DNA from: Roseobacter sp. GAI101
GTDB taxonomy: Bacteria > Pseudomonadota > Alphaproteobacteria > Rhodobacterales > Rhodobacteraceae
Length of the DNA: 64,000 bases
Assembly (NCBI RefSeq): GCF_000156335.1
Contig: NZ_DS999213.1
Location: forward strand, 2,026,214-2,090,213
Direction of reading: 5' to 3'
This document shows positions 9,404 to 17,514 of the stretch, one piece after another. Both the position numbers and the translations under genes were made by a program. Numbering within the stretch: position 1 is the first letter of the stretch; each line of letters opens with the position of its first letter. Under the pieces are notes generated by a model that did not search any database, was not told the origin of the DNA, and worked only from the letters and a program-made list of their open reading frames with translations.

Positions 9404-9898
9404 GTGTCGATCACCGTATACGCCGCCTTGTGGTTCTTGCCCTTCGTGCTGCCACTGTGCTTGTACACCGCCTATACTGACATCGCCTCAATGCGGATCA
9501 CCAACCCCACGGTGATCACGCTTGCGGCCGTGTTTGTCATTATCGGACCGGTGGTGCTGCCCTTTGAAACCTATCTTTGGCATCTTCTGGCCATGGTGAT
9601 CGCGCTGGTCGTCGGCATCATCCTGAATGCTGGCGGCGTCATGGGCGCAGGCGACGCCAAATTTATCGCCGCTGCCACGCCCTTTATCGCCTTGGGTGAT
9701 CTGCGGCTAGTGATGGCCTTGTTCATGGCGACGCTCCTTGCGGCCGCACTGACCCACCGCATCGCCAAACATACTGTGGCGCGCAGGTTTGCACCCACCT
9801 GGACCAGCTGGCAGCAGGGCAAGAAATTTCCCATGGGCTTGGCGCTTGGCCCCGCCCTTGCCTTTTATTTGATCCTTGGGGCGCTGTTCGGGGCCTGA
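9404..9898 (+). CDS. tadV: Prepilin peptidase TadV/CpaA (A24 family)
   Basis: Aspartic membrane peptidase that cleaves Flp prepilin and pseudopilin leaders, 164 residues, polytopic. The start used is the GTG at 9404, four bases after the preceding stop; it gives the sequence VSITVYAALWFLPFV, a first membrane segment. Both A24 catalytic aspartates are present: YTDIASMRITN in the first cytoplasmic loop and the GxGD box GVMGAGDAKFIAA. It lacks the N-terminal methylase domain of PilD, as expected for the TadV subfamily. No flp pilin gene is in this window, so its substrate must be encoded upstream or elsewhere. Confidence 0.9.
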   Translation: MSITVYAALWFLPFVLPLCLYTAYTDIASMRITNPTVITLAAVFVIIGPVVLPFETYLWHLLAMVIALVVGIILNAGGVMGAGDAKFIAAATPFIALGDLRLVMALFMATLLAAALTHRIAKHTVARRFAPTWTSWQQGKKFPMGLALGPALAFYLILGALFGA

Positions 9899-9964
9899 AT
9901 TACGCCATATTCAACCGCTAGCTTGGCCGTAGAACCCATCGCATTCCATCCAAAGGTCACGCCC

Positions 9965-11272
9965 ATGAACATGCCAAGCTCTGCCGTGATGGCACCACCG
10001 CCACCGCGCACCATTGAAGAGATGAAATTGCCCGTGGTGATGATGCGCGACATCATGATCAAGACGATGTACCGCAAAAACGTCACGATGGTCAGCGAGG
10101 TGGCCAAAGCGATCTGCCTGCCCATTCAGGTGACCCAGGAGCTGATCGACATGGCCCGCGAGCAACGCCTGCTGGAGGCAACCGGCACGCTGAACGCCAA
10201 TAACGGCAACGAAATGGGCTATCAGCTGACCGATCTGGGCAAGGCCCGCGCGCTGGATGCGCTGGCACAGTCGGAATATTTCGGCGCGATGCCTGTCCCT
10301 CTCGAAGTCTACCGCGAACAGGTCAAACGCCAGTCGGTGCGCAATATGCAGATCACCCGCGCCCAACTTGAAGGCGCGATGGGGCATCTGGTGTTGCCCG
10401 ATGAACTGATCGGCAATCTGGGGCCGGCGGTATCCGCAGGGCGTTCCATCTTGATGTACGGCCCTCCCGGTAACGGAAAATCAAGCATCTCGAACGGCAT
10501 CCGTGACGCGCTTGGCGACAAGATCTATGTGCCGCGCGCCATCGAATATGCATCGCAGGTCATCACGGTCTATGACCCCATCGTGCATTCCGCCGCCTCG
10601 GACGAAGAACAAGACCCCAATTCCCTGCGCCGTGTGACCCGCTATGACGGCCGCTACGTCAAATGCGAACGCCCCACCGTGATCACAGGCGGTGAATTGT
10701 CGCTGGACATGCTTGATCTGGTTTATAACCCGACGGCGCGCACCTATCAGGCCCCGCTGCAATTGAAATCGACCGGTGGCATTTTCATCGTCGACGACCT
10801 TGGCCGTCAAAAGGAACCACCCCAAAGCATCGTGAACCGCTGGATCGTTCCGCTTGAAGAAAGCAAGGACATCCTCGCCCTGCAATCGGGCGAAAAATTC
10901 GAGGTTCCCTTTGATACACTGGTCATCTTTTCGACCAACTTCCACCCAAACGAAATCTTCGACCAAGCGGCCTTGCGCCGGATCTTTTTCAAGATCAAGA
11001 TCGACGGACCAAACCAGAAAAACTTCCTCAAGATCTTTGCCATGGTCGCGAAAAAACGTAAAATGCCGCTGGACGAGTCCACATTGATCCACCTGCTGAG
11101 GAACAAGTATCCGACGATCGACAATACATTCGCCAACTACCAACCGATTTTTCTGATCGACCAGATGATTGCCATCTGCGAATTTGAAGGGATACCGTAT
11201 CAGATGAACCCCGAATTGATGGACCGTGCATGGGCCAACATGTTCGTCAAAGACGAACATATCGTGAAATGA
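9965..11272 (+). CDS. AAA ATPase linked to the tad locus
   Basis: Cytoplasmic AAA-type ATPase, 435 residues from the ATG at 9965; an in-frame TTG at 9923 and an ATG at 9971 are alternatives. The N-terminal part (about 35-105) looks like a winged-helix domain (MVSEVAKAICLPIQVTQELI). The ATPase core has Walker A GPPGNGKSS at about residue 166, Walker B GGIFIVDDLGRQ at about 270-280, and a sensor-1-like VIFSTNFHP. Similar genes sit beside tad genes in other alphaproteobacteria, but I know of no defined role. It starts 66 bases after tadV. It could be a chaperone-type remodeller of pilus proteins or an unrelated neighbour. Confidence 0.8.
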   Translation: MNMPSSAVMAPPPPRTIEEMKLPVVMMRDIMIKTMYRKNVTMVSEVAKAICLPIQVTQELIDMAREQRLLEATGTLNANNGNEMGYQLTDLGKARALDALAQSEYFGAMPVPLEVYREQVKRQSVRNMQITRAQLEGAMGHLVLPDELIGNLGPAVSAGRSILMYGPPGNGKSSISNGIRDALGDKIYVPRAIEYASQVITVYDPIVHSAASDEEQDPNSLRRVTRYDGRYVKCERPTVITGGELSLDMLDLVYNPTARTYQAPLQLKSTGGIFIVDDLGRQKEPPQSIVNRWIVPLEESKDILALQSGEKFEVPFDTLVIFSTNFHPNEIFDQAALRRIFFKIKIDGPNQKNFLKIFAMVAKKRKMPLDESTLIHLLRNKYPTIDNTFANYQPIFLIDQMIAICEFEGIPYQMNPELMDRAWANMFVKDEHIVK

Positions 11273-11276
11273 CGCG

Positions 11277-12071
11277 ATGCGTTCACTGACTGGGGTGGCT
11301 GGCTGCGGCCGGATGGGGGCACCGATGCTGGCAGCACTGCGCGCTGCCGGTCTGCCCGCACGTGGCTATGACGTGGTGCCAATGGATGCGGGCCACATCA
11401 CCGACGACATCGCGGTCTTTTCCGAAGACCTGACGACGCTGATCACGGTCGTGCGCGACATCGACCAAACCGATGCGGTGCTTTTCGGCGATCAAAACTT
11501 CAGCGCCATTCCCAGCCTGCGGCGCATCATCATCTGCTCCACTCTCAGCCCGCGCTATGTCCGCGATCTGCGTGCTCGTGTACCTGCGCATATCACACTG
11601 ATCGACGCCCCGATGTCCGGTGCCCAGATTGCAGCAGAACAGGCGCGTCTCAGCTTTATGCTGGGCGGCGACACCGAAGACATTGCCGCAGCCCAGCCGC
11701 TTTTCAATGCGATGGGCAAACATTTCCACCACATGGGTGATTTCGGCGCAGGCATGCAGGCTAAAGTGCTCAACAATCTACTGGCCGCCTCGAACACCGC
11801 GATGACCCGACTTGTACTTGATTGGGCAGATGCGGCCGGCCTGGACGAGGCAAAACTGCTTAATCTCATCCACACCTCTTCCGGCCAAAACTGGCTGGCC
11901 TCGGGGTTCAATGATATCGAATTCGCCCGCGACGGATTTGCCCCGGACAACACCATCGCGATCCTGGTCAAAGATGTGGCAAGCGCGCTGGACGCAGCCC
12001 CGACCGATGCCGACACGACCCTCCCCGCACTGATCCAGAACATGATCAAAACCCTCAAACCCCGCCCCTGA
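11277..12071 (+). CDS. Beta-hydroxyacid dehydrogenase-like protein (3-hydroxyisobutyrate dehydrogenase family)
   Basis: NAD(P)-dependent dehydrogenase of the 6-phosphogluconate/3-hydroxyisobutyrate dehydrogenase family, 264 residues. The Rossmann dinucleotide motif is at the N-terminus (VAGCGRMGAPML, residues about 7-18). The substrate motif is DAPMSGAQIAAEQARLSFMLGG, and the catalytic-lysine segment is GAGMQAKVLNNLLAA (Lys about residue 162). It is a little shorter than the usual 285-300 residues because the nucleotide-binding domain is compact. The start lies four bases after the AAA ATPase stop. The substrate cannot be told from sequence. Confidence 0.8.
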   Translation: MRSLTGVAGCGRMGAPMLAALRAAGLPARGYDVVPMDAGHITDDIAVFSEDLTTLITVVRDIDQTDAVLFGDQNFSAIPSLRRIIICSTLSPRYVRDLRARVPAHITLIDAPMSGAQIAAEQARLSFMLGGDTEDIAAAQPLFNAMGKHFHHMGDFGAGMQAKVLNNLLAASNTAMTRLVLDWADAAGLDEAKLLNLIHTSSGQNWLASGFNDIEFARDGFAPDNTIAILVKDVASALDAAPTDADTTLPALIQNMIKTLKPRP

Positions 12072-12100
12072 CTTCATTTTGCCAGATAAACTCCGGGGGT

Positions 12101-12118
12101 GTGGGGGCTGGCCCCCAC
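12101..12118. other. G/C hairpin after the dehydrogenase gene
   Basis: GTGGGGG (12101-12107) and CCCCCAC (12112-12118) form a seven-base-pair stem with a four-base loop, 30 bases after the dehydrogenase stop. TTAATTCT follows. It may act as a weak terminator. The sequence also resembles short G+C-rich intergenic repeats common in roseobacters. Confidence 0.45.
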
Positions 12119-12174
12119 TTAATTCTGATCTGCTGGGGCTGGCACCGGCACAGGCGCATCCTATCTAGACGGAT

Positions 12175-14625
12175 ATGAATGCCTTACCCCCCAAATTCAC
12201 CGAATGGTTCGCCACAAAAGGCTGGGACATCCACCCCCACCAACAGGACATGCTCGACCGCGCCGATGCCCCTGCACTGCTGCTGATTGCCCCAACAGGC
12301 GGCGGCAAGACCCTCGCTGGGTTCCTGCCAACCCTGGTCGATCTGGCGCAGGGCGACCACAAAGGGCTGCACACGCTTTATATCTCGCCGCTCAAGGCGC
12401 TTGCCGCAGACATCAAACGCAATCTGACAACGCCGGTCACCGAAATGGACTTGCCCATCCGGATCGAAGACAGGACCGGCGACACATCCCAGACGCGCAA
12501 GCGCCGCCAACGCGCCGACCCGCCCCATATCCTGTTGACCACCCCCGAAAGCCTCGCCCTGCTTACGTCTTACGAGGACGCACCGCGCATGTTTCAGGGC
12601 CTCAAGCGGGTTGTGATCGATGAAATCCACGCGCTGGCCGATAGCAAGCGTGGCGATCAACTGATGCTGGCCTTGGCCCGACTGCAAAGCCTTTGTCCCG
12701 ACCTGAAACGGGTCGGGTTGTCGGCAACGGTCGAAGACCCGGCTGCCATCGCGCATTTCATGGCACGCCACCCCGATCCCTGCCCGATCCTGCTGGCCGA
12801 TCCCGGTCCTGCCCCCGACATCCAGATGCTGCGCACCACCGAGGCACCGCCGTGGGCCGGCGCAGGGGCCGCCTACGCGATCCCCACCGTGCTTGATCAA
12901 ATCCGACAGCACAACACCACGCTGATCTTTCACAACACCCGCGCCCAGGCCGAGATTTTCTTTCACAATCTCTGGCTCGCCAATGATGACGGCCTGCCCA
13001 TCGGCATTCACCACGGATCGCTGGACCGCACGCAGCGCGAACGGGTCGAGGCGGCAATGGTGCGCGGCGACTTGCGCGCGATCGTCTGCACAGGCAGTCT
13101 TGATCTGGGCATCGACTGGGGTGATGTGGACCTGGTCATCCAGATCGGTGCACCGAAGAACGTCAAACGCCTGGTCCAGCGTATCGGCCGCGCCAACCAC
13201 CGCTACAATGCGCCCTCCAAGGCCCTGCTGGTACCCGCAAACCGCTTTGAAGTCGTCGAATGCGTCGCGGCCCTGGACGCCGTTCTGGCCGGCGATCTTG
13301 ACGGCGACCCGCGCGGCCCCGGACCCCGCGACGTGCTGTGCCAACACATCCTGATCACCGCCTGCGCTGGCCCGTTTGATGCTAACGCGCTCTTTGCCGA
13401 AGTCACCAGCGCTGGTGCCTACGCGGCGCTCACCCGTTCGGAATTCGATGCCTGCCTCAACTTCTGCGCGACCGGTGGATATGCCCTGCGTGCCTATGAT
13501 CGGTGGCAACGCCTGCTGCAAACGGACGGCAAGTGGCACTTGCGTGACCCCCGCAGCAGCCAACGCATCCGGATGAATATCGGCACGATCCAGGACACGG
13601 ATACGCTGAAGGTCAGGATGAAACGCAATCGCGGCGGCAACCCCCTGGGCGAGATCGAAGAAGGCTTTGCCGCCACCCTGACGGCAGGCGATACATTCCT
13701 GATCGGCGGTCAGATCGTGAAATACGAAGGCCTGCGCGAAATGACCGTCGAGGTCAGCCGCGATGCCTCCAAAAAGCCGCGCATCGCATCCTTCATGGGG
13801 ACGAAATTCGCCACATCCACCCAACTGTCGGCCCGCGTCCAACGCATGTTTACCAAAGAAACTTGGCCCGAGCTTCCGCCCCACACCGCAGAATGGCTCG
13901 AGCTTCAGCGCAAGGTCAGCCAATTACCGCAACCCGGTCGCCTGCTGGTCGAAAGCTTTCCCCATGACGGGCGCGAACAAACCGTCATCTACGGATTTGC
14001 GGGGCGCAACGGGCAACAAACGCTTGGCCTGCTGCTGACCAAACGGATGGAGGAACTGGGCCTCGCCCCCCTTGGCTTCGTCTCGACCGACTATGCAACT
14101 TTGATCTGGGGCCTGAACGCCGTTGAAGACCCCGCAGCGCTGCTTGACCCGGTCGCCTTGAACGACGGGCTTGAGACATGGCTTGCAGGGAATGCCGTGA
14201 TGAAAAGGACCTTTCGCGCATCCGCAACGATTGCCGGGCTGATCGAACGCAACACCCCTCAGGCGCGCAAATCCGGCCGGCAAGCGACATTCAGTTCTGA
14301 TATCTTGTATGACACGCTGCACAAATATGACCCGGATCACCTGCTGCTCGATATTACCCGAGAGGAAGCATTGCGTGGCCTGGTTGATTTTGGCCGCATC
14401 GAAGAGATGTTGATACGGATCGACGGACGGATCGATCATCGCAAGCTGAGCCGTGTCAGCCCCTTGTCCGCGCCATTGTTTCTTGAAATGGGCCGCGTGC
14501 CAGTCAAGGGCGACGCCGAAGAACGTCTTTTGGCACAAGAAGCAGAACGTCTGATGCAAGCATCAGGGCTGGCCAACATAACGCCGGCCCCCTCAAACAA
14601 ACCACGCTGGCGGGTGGGCTATTGA
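12175..14625 (+). CDS. Ligase-associated DNA damage response DEXH helicase (Lhr-like)
   Basis: Superfamily 2 DNA helicase of the Lhr-related, ligase-associated type, 816 residues, normal length. Motif I (APTGGGKTLAGF) is near residue 39, motif II (IDEIHALADSKRG) near 150 and motif III (LSATVEDP) near 183. The C-terminal RecA domain has STGSLDLGIDWG-like sequence (TGSLDLGIDWGDVDLVIQIG) and motif VI (QRIGRANHRY); a winged-helix and the Lhr C-terminal region follow. In this family the helicase is encoded with the PdeM nuclease (present 293 bases downstream) and, elsewhere, an ATP-dependent ligase and exonuclease, forming a bacterial DNA end-repair set. Here an inverted-repeat segment separates it from pdeM. 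Confidence 0.92.
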   Translation: MNALPPKFTEWFATKGWDIHPHQQDMLDRADAPALLLIAPTGGGKTLAGFLPTLVDLAQGDHKGLHTLYISPLKALAADIKRNLTTPVTEMDLPIRIEDRTGDTSQTRKRRQRADPPHILLTTPESLALLTSYEDAPRMFQGLKRVVIDEIHALADSKRGDQLMLALARLQSLCPDLKRVGLSATVEDPAAIAHFMARHPDPCPILLADPGPAPDIQMLRTTEAPPWAGAGAAYAIPTVLDQIRQHNTTLIFHNTRAQAEIFFHNLWLANDDGLPIGIHHGSLDRTQRERVEAAMVRGDLRAIVCTGSLDLGIDWGDVDLVIQIGAPKNVKRLVQRIGRANHRYNAPSKALLVPANRFEVVECVAALDAVLAGDLDGDPRGPGPRDVLCQHILITACAGPFDANALFAEVTSAGAYAALTRSEFDACLNFCATGGYALRAYDRWQRLLQTDGKWHLRDPRSSQRIRMNIGTIQDTDTLKVRMKRNRGGNPLGEIEEGFAATLTAGDTFLIGGQIVKYEGLREMTVEVSRDASKKPRIASFMGTKFATSTQLSARVQRMFTKETWPELPPHTAEWLELQRKVSQLPQPGRLLVESFPHDGREQTVIYGFAGRNGQQTLGLLLTKRMEELGLAPLGFVSTDYATLIWGLNAVEDPAALLDPVALNDGLETWLAGNAVMKRTFRASATIAGLIERNTPQARKSGRQATFSSDILYDTLHKYDPDHLLLDITREEALRGLVDFGRIEEMLIRIDGRIDHRKLSRVSPLSAPLFLEMGRVPVKGDAEERLLAQEAERLMQASGLANITPAPSNKPRWRVGY

Positions 14626-14651
14626 AACTAGACGACGAGAACGCTGACAGA

Positions 14652-14848
14652 GTTGAATTTGAGTATTTGGAAAAGGGTGAAACTGCGGGTTGGTTTACTT
14701 ATTTTTAAGTATGCGTCCGATATTACCAAGCCGCGGTACAGGCTGGAGAGCCGATGGCCGTAAAGGGTGAAGGCGTCCCTGAAACCTGGTATTCGTACCT
14801 TGTGTGGGGCGTCTTCTGCTTCACCCTTTTCAAATACTCAAATTCAAC
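14652..14848. repeat. Long inverted repeat between the helicase gene and pdeM
   Basis: Arms of 30 and 29 bases (14652-14681 and 14820-14848) are reverse complements with one single-base gap; the left arm starts GTTGAATTTGAGTATTTGG. They enclose 138 bases that contain a further partial palindrome (GAAGGCGTCCC near 14770 against GGGGCGTCTTC near 14806). No transposase fits inside and no clear target duplication is seen. It may be a MITE-like or REP-type element, or a large transcript stem-loop that uncouples pdeM from the helicase. Confidence 0.6.
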
Positions 14849-14918
14849 GCTTTCACCCGCGAAGTCGCCTGCGTTCAACACCCTTGCACCCCCGACTGTT
14901 TTACCCGATGACCCCTGC

Positions 14919-15584
14919 ATGAGCGTTGGTCATGATTTCACTTTGGCGGGGGCCCAGCTTGCAGCCCTTGGGTCAGGTGCCCTTTGGTGGGCAAAACAAC
15001 GATTGCTCTGCGTCTCTGACCTTCACCTGGGCAAGTCGGAACGTATCATCCGACGCGGAGGCTCGGCTTTGCCGCCCTACGAGACGCGCGATACTTTGGC
15101 ACGGCTTGAGGCAGATCTGGAACACCATCCAGCGCAAACCGTTATTTGTCTTGGCGACAGTTTTGATGATCTGGATGCTGCACGTGCCCTGCCCGAACAA
15201 GAGAGATTGTGGATTGCGCGACTTCAAGCCGGGCGTCGGTGGATTTGGGTCGAAGGCAACCATGACCCTGGCCCGATCGATGTCGGTGGCAGCCATCTGG
15301 ACGAAGTATCGATTGATGCCCTGACATTCAGGCATATTGCCGACCCTTCCTGCAACGGCGAGGTGTCCGGGCACTATCACCCCAAGGCAAGCCTCAGTAT
15401 GCGCGGGCGCACTGTCTCCCGTTCTGCATTCCTATATGACTCAGAGCGGCTGATCATGCCTGCATTCGGCACCTATACGGGCGGGCTGCGCAGCACGTCG
15501 GATACACTGGCACGTCTCATGCTTCCGGGTTCCATAGCCGTGCTGACGGGCCCACGTCCGACGGCGATCCCGATGCCGCGTTAG
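14919..15584 (+). CDS. pdeM: Ligase-associated DNA damage response endonuclease PdeM
   Basis: Metallophosphoesterase nuclease of the ligase-associated DNA repair set, 221 residues from the ATG at 14919. The calcineurin-like metal-binding motifs are in order: SDLHLGKSE (about residue 32), GDSFDDLDAA (about 78), EGNHDPG (about 112) and SGHYHPKASL (about 148). An in-frame extension upstream to 14754 runs through the inverted-repeat element and has no family similarity, so it was excluded. The partner helicase lies upstream on the same strand. Confidence 0.9.
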   Translation: MSVGHDFTLAGAQLAALGSGALWWAKQRLLCVSDLHLGKSERIIRRGGSALPPYETRDTLARLEADLEHHPAQTVICLGDSFDDLDAARALPEQERLWIARLQAGRRWIWVEGNHDPGPIDVGGSHLDEVSIDALTFRHIADPSCNGEVSGHYHPKASLSMRGRTVSRSAFLYDSERLIMPAFGTYTGGLRSTSDTLARLMLPGSIAVLTGPRPTAIPMPR

Positions 15585-15636
15585 ACGTTTTCTTGACCGC
15601 AAAAACATGGCAGCTTGACAGGAAAGGACCGACACA

Positions 15637-16056
15637 ATGACCCCAGAAGAGATCGCGCGCATCAAGACCAGCTTTGCCGCCCAATCCATGATGGTGACCT
15701 TTGGTGCAACCCTTGCCGATATCGGCAAAAGCAGCATCAGGATCGAAGCCCCCATTTTACCTGGCGCGCTGCAGCAGCAAGGGTTCGGCCATGCCGGGCT
15801 TACCTTTGCGATCGGAGACAGCGCAGCAGGCTATGCAGCCTTGACGACCTTGCCGTTGGATATGGAAGTCGTCACTGCCGAGATCAAGATCAACCTGCTG
15901 GCCCCCGCACGGGGAGAGAAGCTGATTGCCATCGGCAAGGTGATCAAGCCAGGCAAACGGCTCTGTGTCGTCACCGCAGAGGTTTTTGCCCATAGCAAAG
16001 GCCAAGATACGCTGATCGCGATTTTGCAAGGCACGATGGTACCGGTCCCGGCCTAG
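15637..16056 (+). CDS. PaaI-family hotdog thioesterase
   Basis: Cytoplasmic acyl-CoA thioesterase-like protein of the PaaI/YiiD hotdog family, 139 residues. The hotdog core is seen in QGFGHAGLTFAIGDSAAGYAALTTLP (central helix, about residues 48-73) and the following strands EIKINLLAPARGEKLIAIGKVIKPGKRLCVVTAEVF. AGGAAAGGA-type spacing is present upstream (AGGAAAGGACC before the ATG). It stands alone between pdeM and the LytTR remnant, so the physiological substrate is unknown. Confidence 0.85.
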   Translation: MTPEEIARIKTSFAAQSMMVTFGATLADIGKSSIRIEAPILPGALQQQGFGHAGLTFAIGDSAAGYAALTTLPLDMEVVTAEIKINLLAPARGEKLIAIGKVIKPGKRLCVVTAEVFAHSKGQDTLIAILQGTMVPVPA

Positions 16057-16250
16057 ATCAGCCCCGCATCTTGCGTAAGTATCAGGATCAGGATCAGCGC
16101 GCTGCCTGCCCTTCTGACCACATGTAAATAACGATCTTGTGCTTCCATCCTAATCAACGGGGCACGTTCCAAGGGGATGCGCCACAAAAACATTGCCTGA
16201 ATGTCCACATGGACATCGCCGACAAACGGATCAAAAACACTTAGAGCCAA
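16053..16250 (-). pseudogene. Remnant of a LytTR-type DNA-binding protein gene
   Basis: The minus strand encodes about 65 residues that read like the start of a LytTR domain (IPLERAPLIRMEAQDRYLHV, then RRAGSALILI), where the usual family pattern is pLIrmeAqdHYLrVhT.xGsALIL. The frame then degenerates and stops as it meets the thioesterase stop codon. Both the N-terminal membrane region and the C-terminal half of LytTR are missing, so this is probably a decayed fragment. From 16251 to 16516 I recognise nothing on either strand. Confidence 0.5.
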
Positions 16251-16516
16251 CTAAATAGCCCCATATACTACAGCGCGCTGACGACGAGCCAACAGGCCAC
16301 TCATCCCTATACACAAATTCGCCCCAACGACTGATAGCCTCACCTTCTATCCGCCGTCGTGCTCGTAGAACTGGTGGTGAATGTACGCGCCGAGCGATCA
16401 ACGCGGATCCGCCGTCACGTCCGCGGCTGAAGGGCCTCACATCCGGCGCGCAGGGTTACCGAAGGAGGGTTCACCCACCTGCTCGACCGTATCAGGTAGA
16501 AGACGAAGACAGGCGG

Positions 16517-17419
16517 TTAGGCCGTCAATCCTTCAGGCTCTGCCAGCCCGTTTGCGCGACAACAGGCGGTCACGGTGTTGGCCAACAGGCACGCTATCGT
16601 CATCGGCCCCACACCACCCGGTACAGGGGTGATCGCACCCGCGACATCGACACAGCTCGCAAAATCGACATCGCCCACAAGACGCGTCTTGCCTTCGCCT
16701 TTTTCGGGCGCATCCAGCCGGTTGATGCCCACGTCAATTATGGTTGCACCTGGCTTGATCCAATCGCCTGGCACCATCTCTGGCCGCCCGACGGCCGCCA
16801 CGACGATATCGGCGCGGCGGACCACCTCTGCCAAGTCCTTGGTCCGCGAATGGGCGATCGTCACCGTGCAACTGTCATTCAGCAAAAGCTGTGCCATCGG
16901 CTTGCCCACAATATTGCTGCGGCCGATGATCACGGCATCCATGCCCGAAAGACTGCCATGATGCTCTCGCAACATCATCAGACACCCCAACGGCGTACAG
17001 GGTACCATCGACTTCTGCCCGGTGCCCAACAGCCCCACGTTGGAAATATGAAACCCGTCGACATCCTTGGCCGGATCAATCGCGTTGATCACCAGATCCT
17101 CGTTCAAATGCTTGGGCAGCGGAAGCTGCACCAGAATTCCATGTATCGCGGGATCTGCATTCAACTGCGCAATCAGCGCCAACAAATCGGCCTCTTCCGT
17201 ATCCGCTTCAAGCCGGTGCTCAAGCGACTTCATGCCCACCTCGACGGTCATCTTCCCCTTTGAGCGGACATAAACTTCGGACGCCGGGTCAGCCCCGACC
17301 AACACAACCGCCAACCCCGGCGTAATCCCGTGATCGGCCTTCAGCCGGGAGACATGTTCGCCGACCTGCTCGCGCACGCGGGCCGCAAATGCCTTGCCGT
17401 CAATGATCGTCGCTGTCAT
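16517..17419 (-). CDS. folD: Methylenetetrahydrofolate dehydrogenase / methenyltetrahydrofolate cyclohydrolase FolD
   Basis: Bifunctional cytoplasmic enzyme interconverting 5,10-methylene-, methenyl- and 10-formyl-tetrahydrofolate with NADP, 300 residues, normal length. Signatures are the catalytic YVRSKGK (Lys near residue 55), [11 protein letters not shown], the Rossmann segment [18 protein letters not shown] and the C-terminal [20 protein letters not shown] lies seven bases before the ATG. It is downstream of fhs on the same strand, with a terminator-like hairpin and a short repeat between them. Together they interconvert formate and one-carbon folates, important in roseobacters that oxidise methylated compounds. 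Confidence 0.96.
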   Translation of the reverse strand: MTATIIDGKAFAARVREQVGEHVSRLKADHGITPGLAVVLVGADPASEVYVRSKGKMTVEVGMKSLEHRLEADTEEADLLALIAQLNADPAIHGILVQLPLPKHLNEDLVINAIDPAKDVDGFHISNVGLLGTGQKSMVPCTPLGCLMMLREHHGSLSGMDAVIIGRSNIVGKPMAQLLLNDSCTVTIAHSRTKDLAEVVRRADIVVAAVGRPEMVPGDWIKPGATIIDVGINRLDAPEKGEGKTRLVGDVDFASCVDVAGAITPVPGGVGPMTIACLLANTVTACCRANGLAEPEGLTA

Positions 17420-17449
17420 GAATACCGTCCTTCATCTTCTCTGGCTCTT

Positions 17450-17468
17450 AAATATCCCCGCCGGAGGC
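17450..17468. repeat. Short dispersed intergenic repeat, copy 1
   Basis: AAATATCCCCGCCGGAGGC is a variant of the 18-base sequence found identically at 31567-31584 and 37261-37278. Here it lies upstream of folD, beside the fhs terminator hairpin. Short intergenic repeats of this look are common in Rhodobacteraceae genomes. Confidence 0.5.
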
Positions 17469-17471
17469 AGG

Positions 17472-17504
17472 AAAGGGCGCGGGGGTCTATCCCCCGTGCC
17501 CTTT
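17472..17504 (-). terminator. Terminator hairpin after fhs
   Basis: AAAGGGCGCGGGGG (17472-17485) pairs with CCCCCGTGCCCTTT (17491-17504) through 14 positions with one G-T wobble and a five-base loop, 11 bases after the fhs stop on the minus strand. TTTCC follows on that strand. It would end fhs transcripts before folD. Confidence 0.65.
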
Positions 17505-17514
17505 TCATAAGCCT

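Noticed and set aside
12184-13923. 579-codon open frame on the minus strand opposite the helicase
   Set aside because: It is an antisense shadow of a high-G+C gene; its product is repetitive in Gly/Asp/Gln with no family similarity, while the plus strand has full helicase motifs.
14754-14918. N-terminal extension of PdeM
   Set aside because: It is translated from the inverted-repeat element, lacks family similarity, and the ATG at 14919 gives the expected length.
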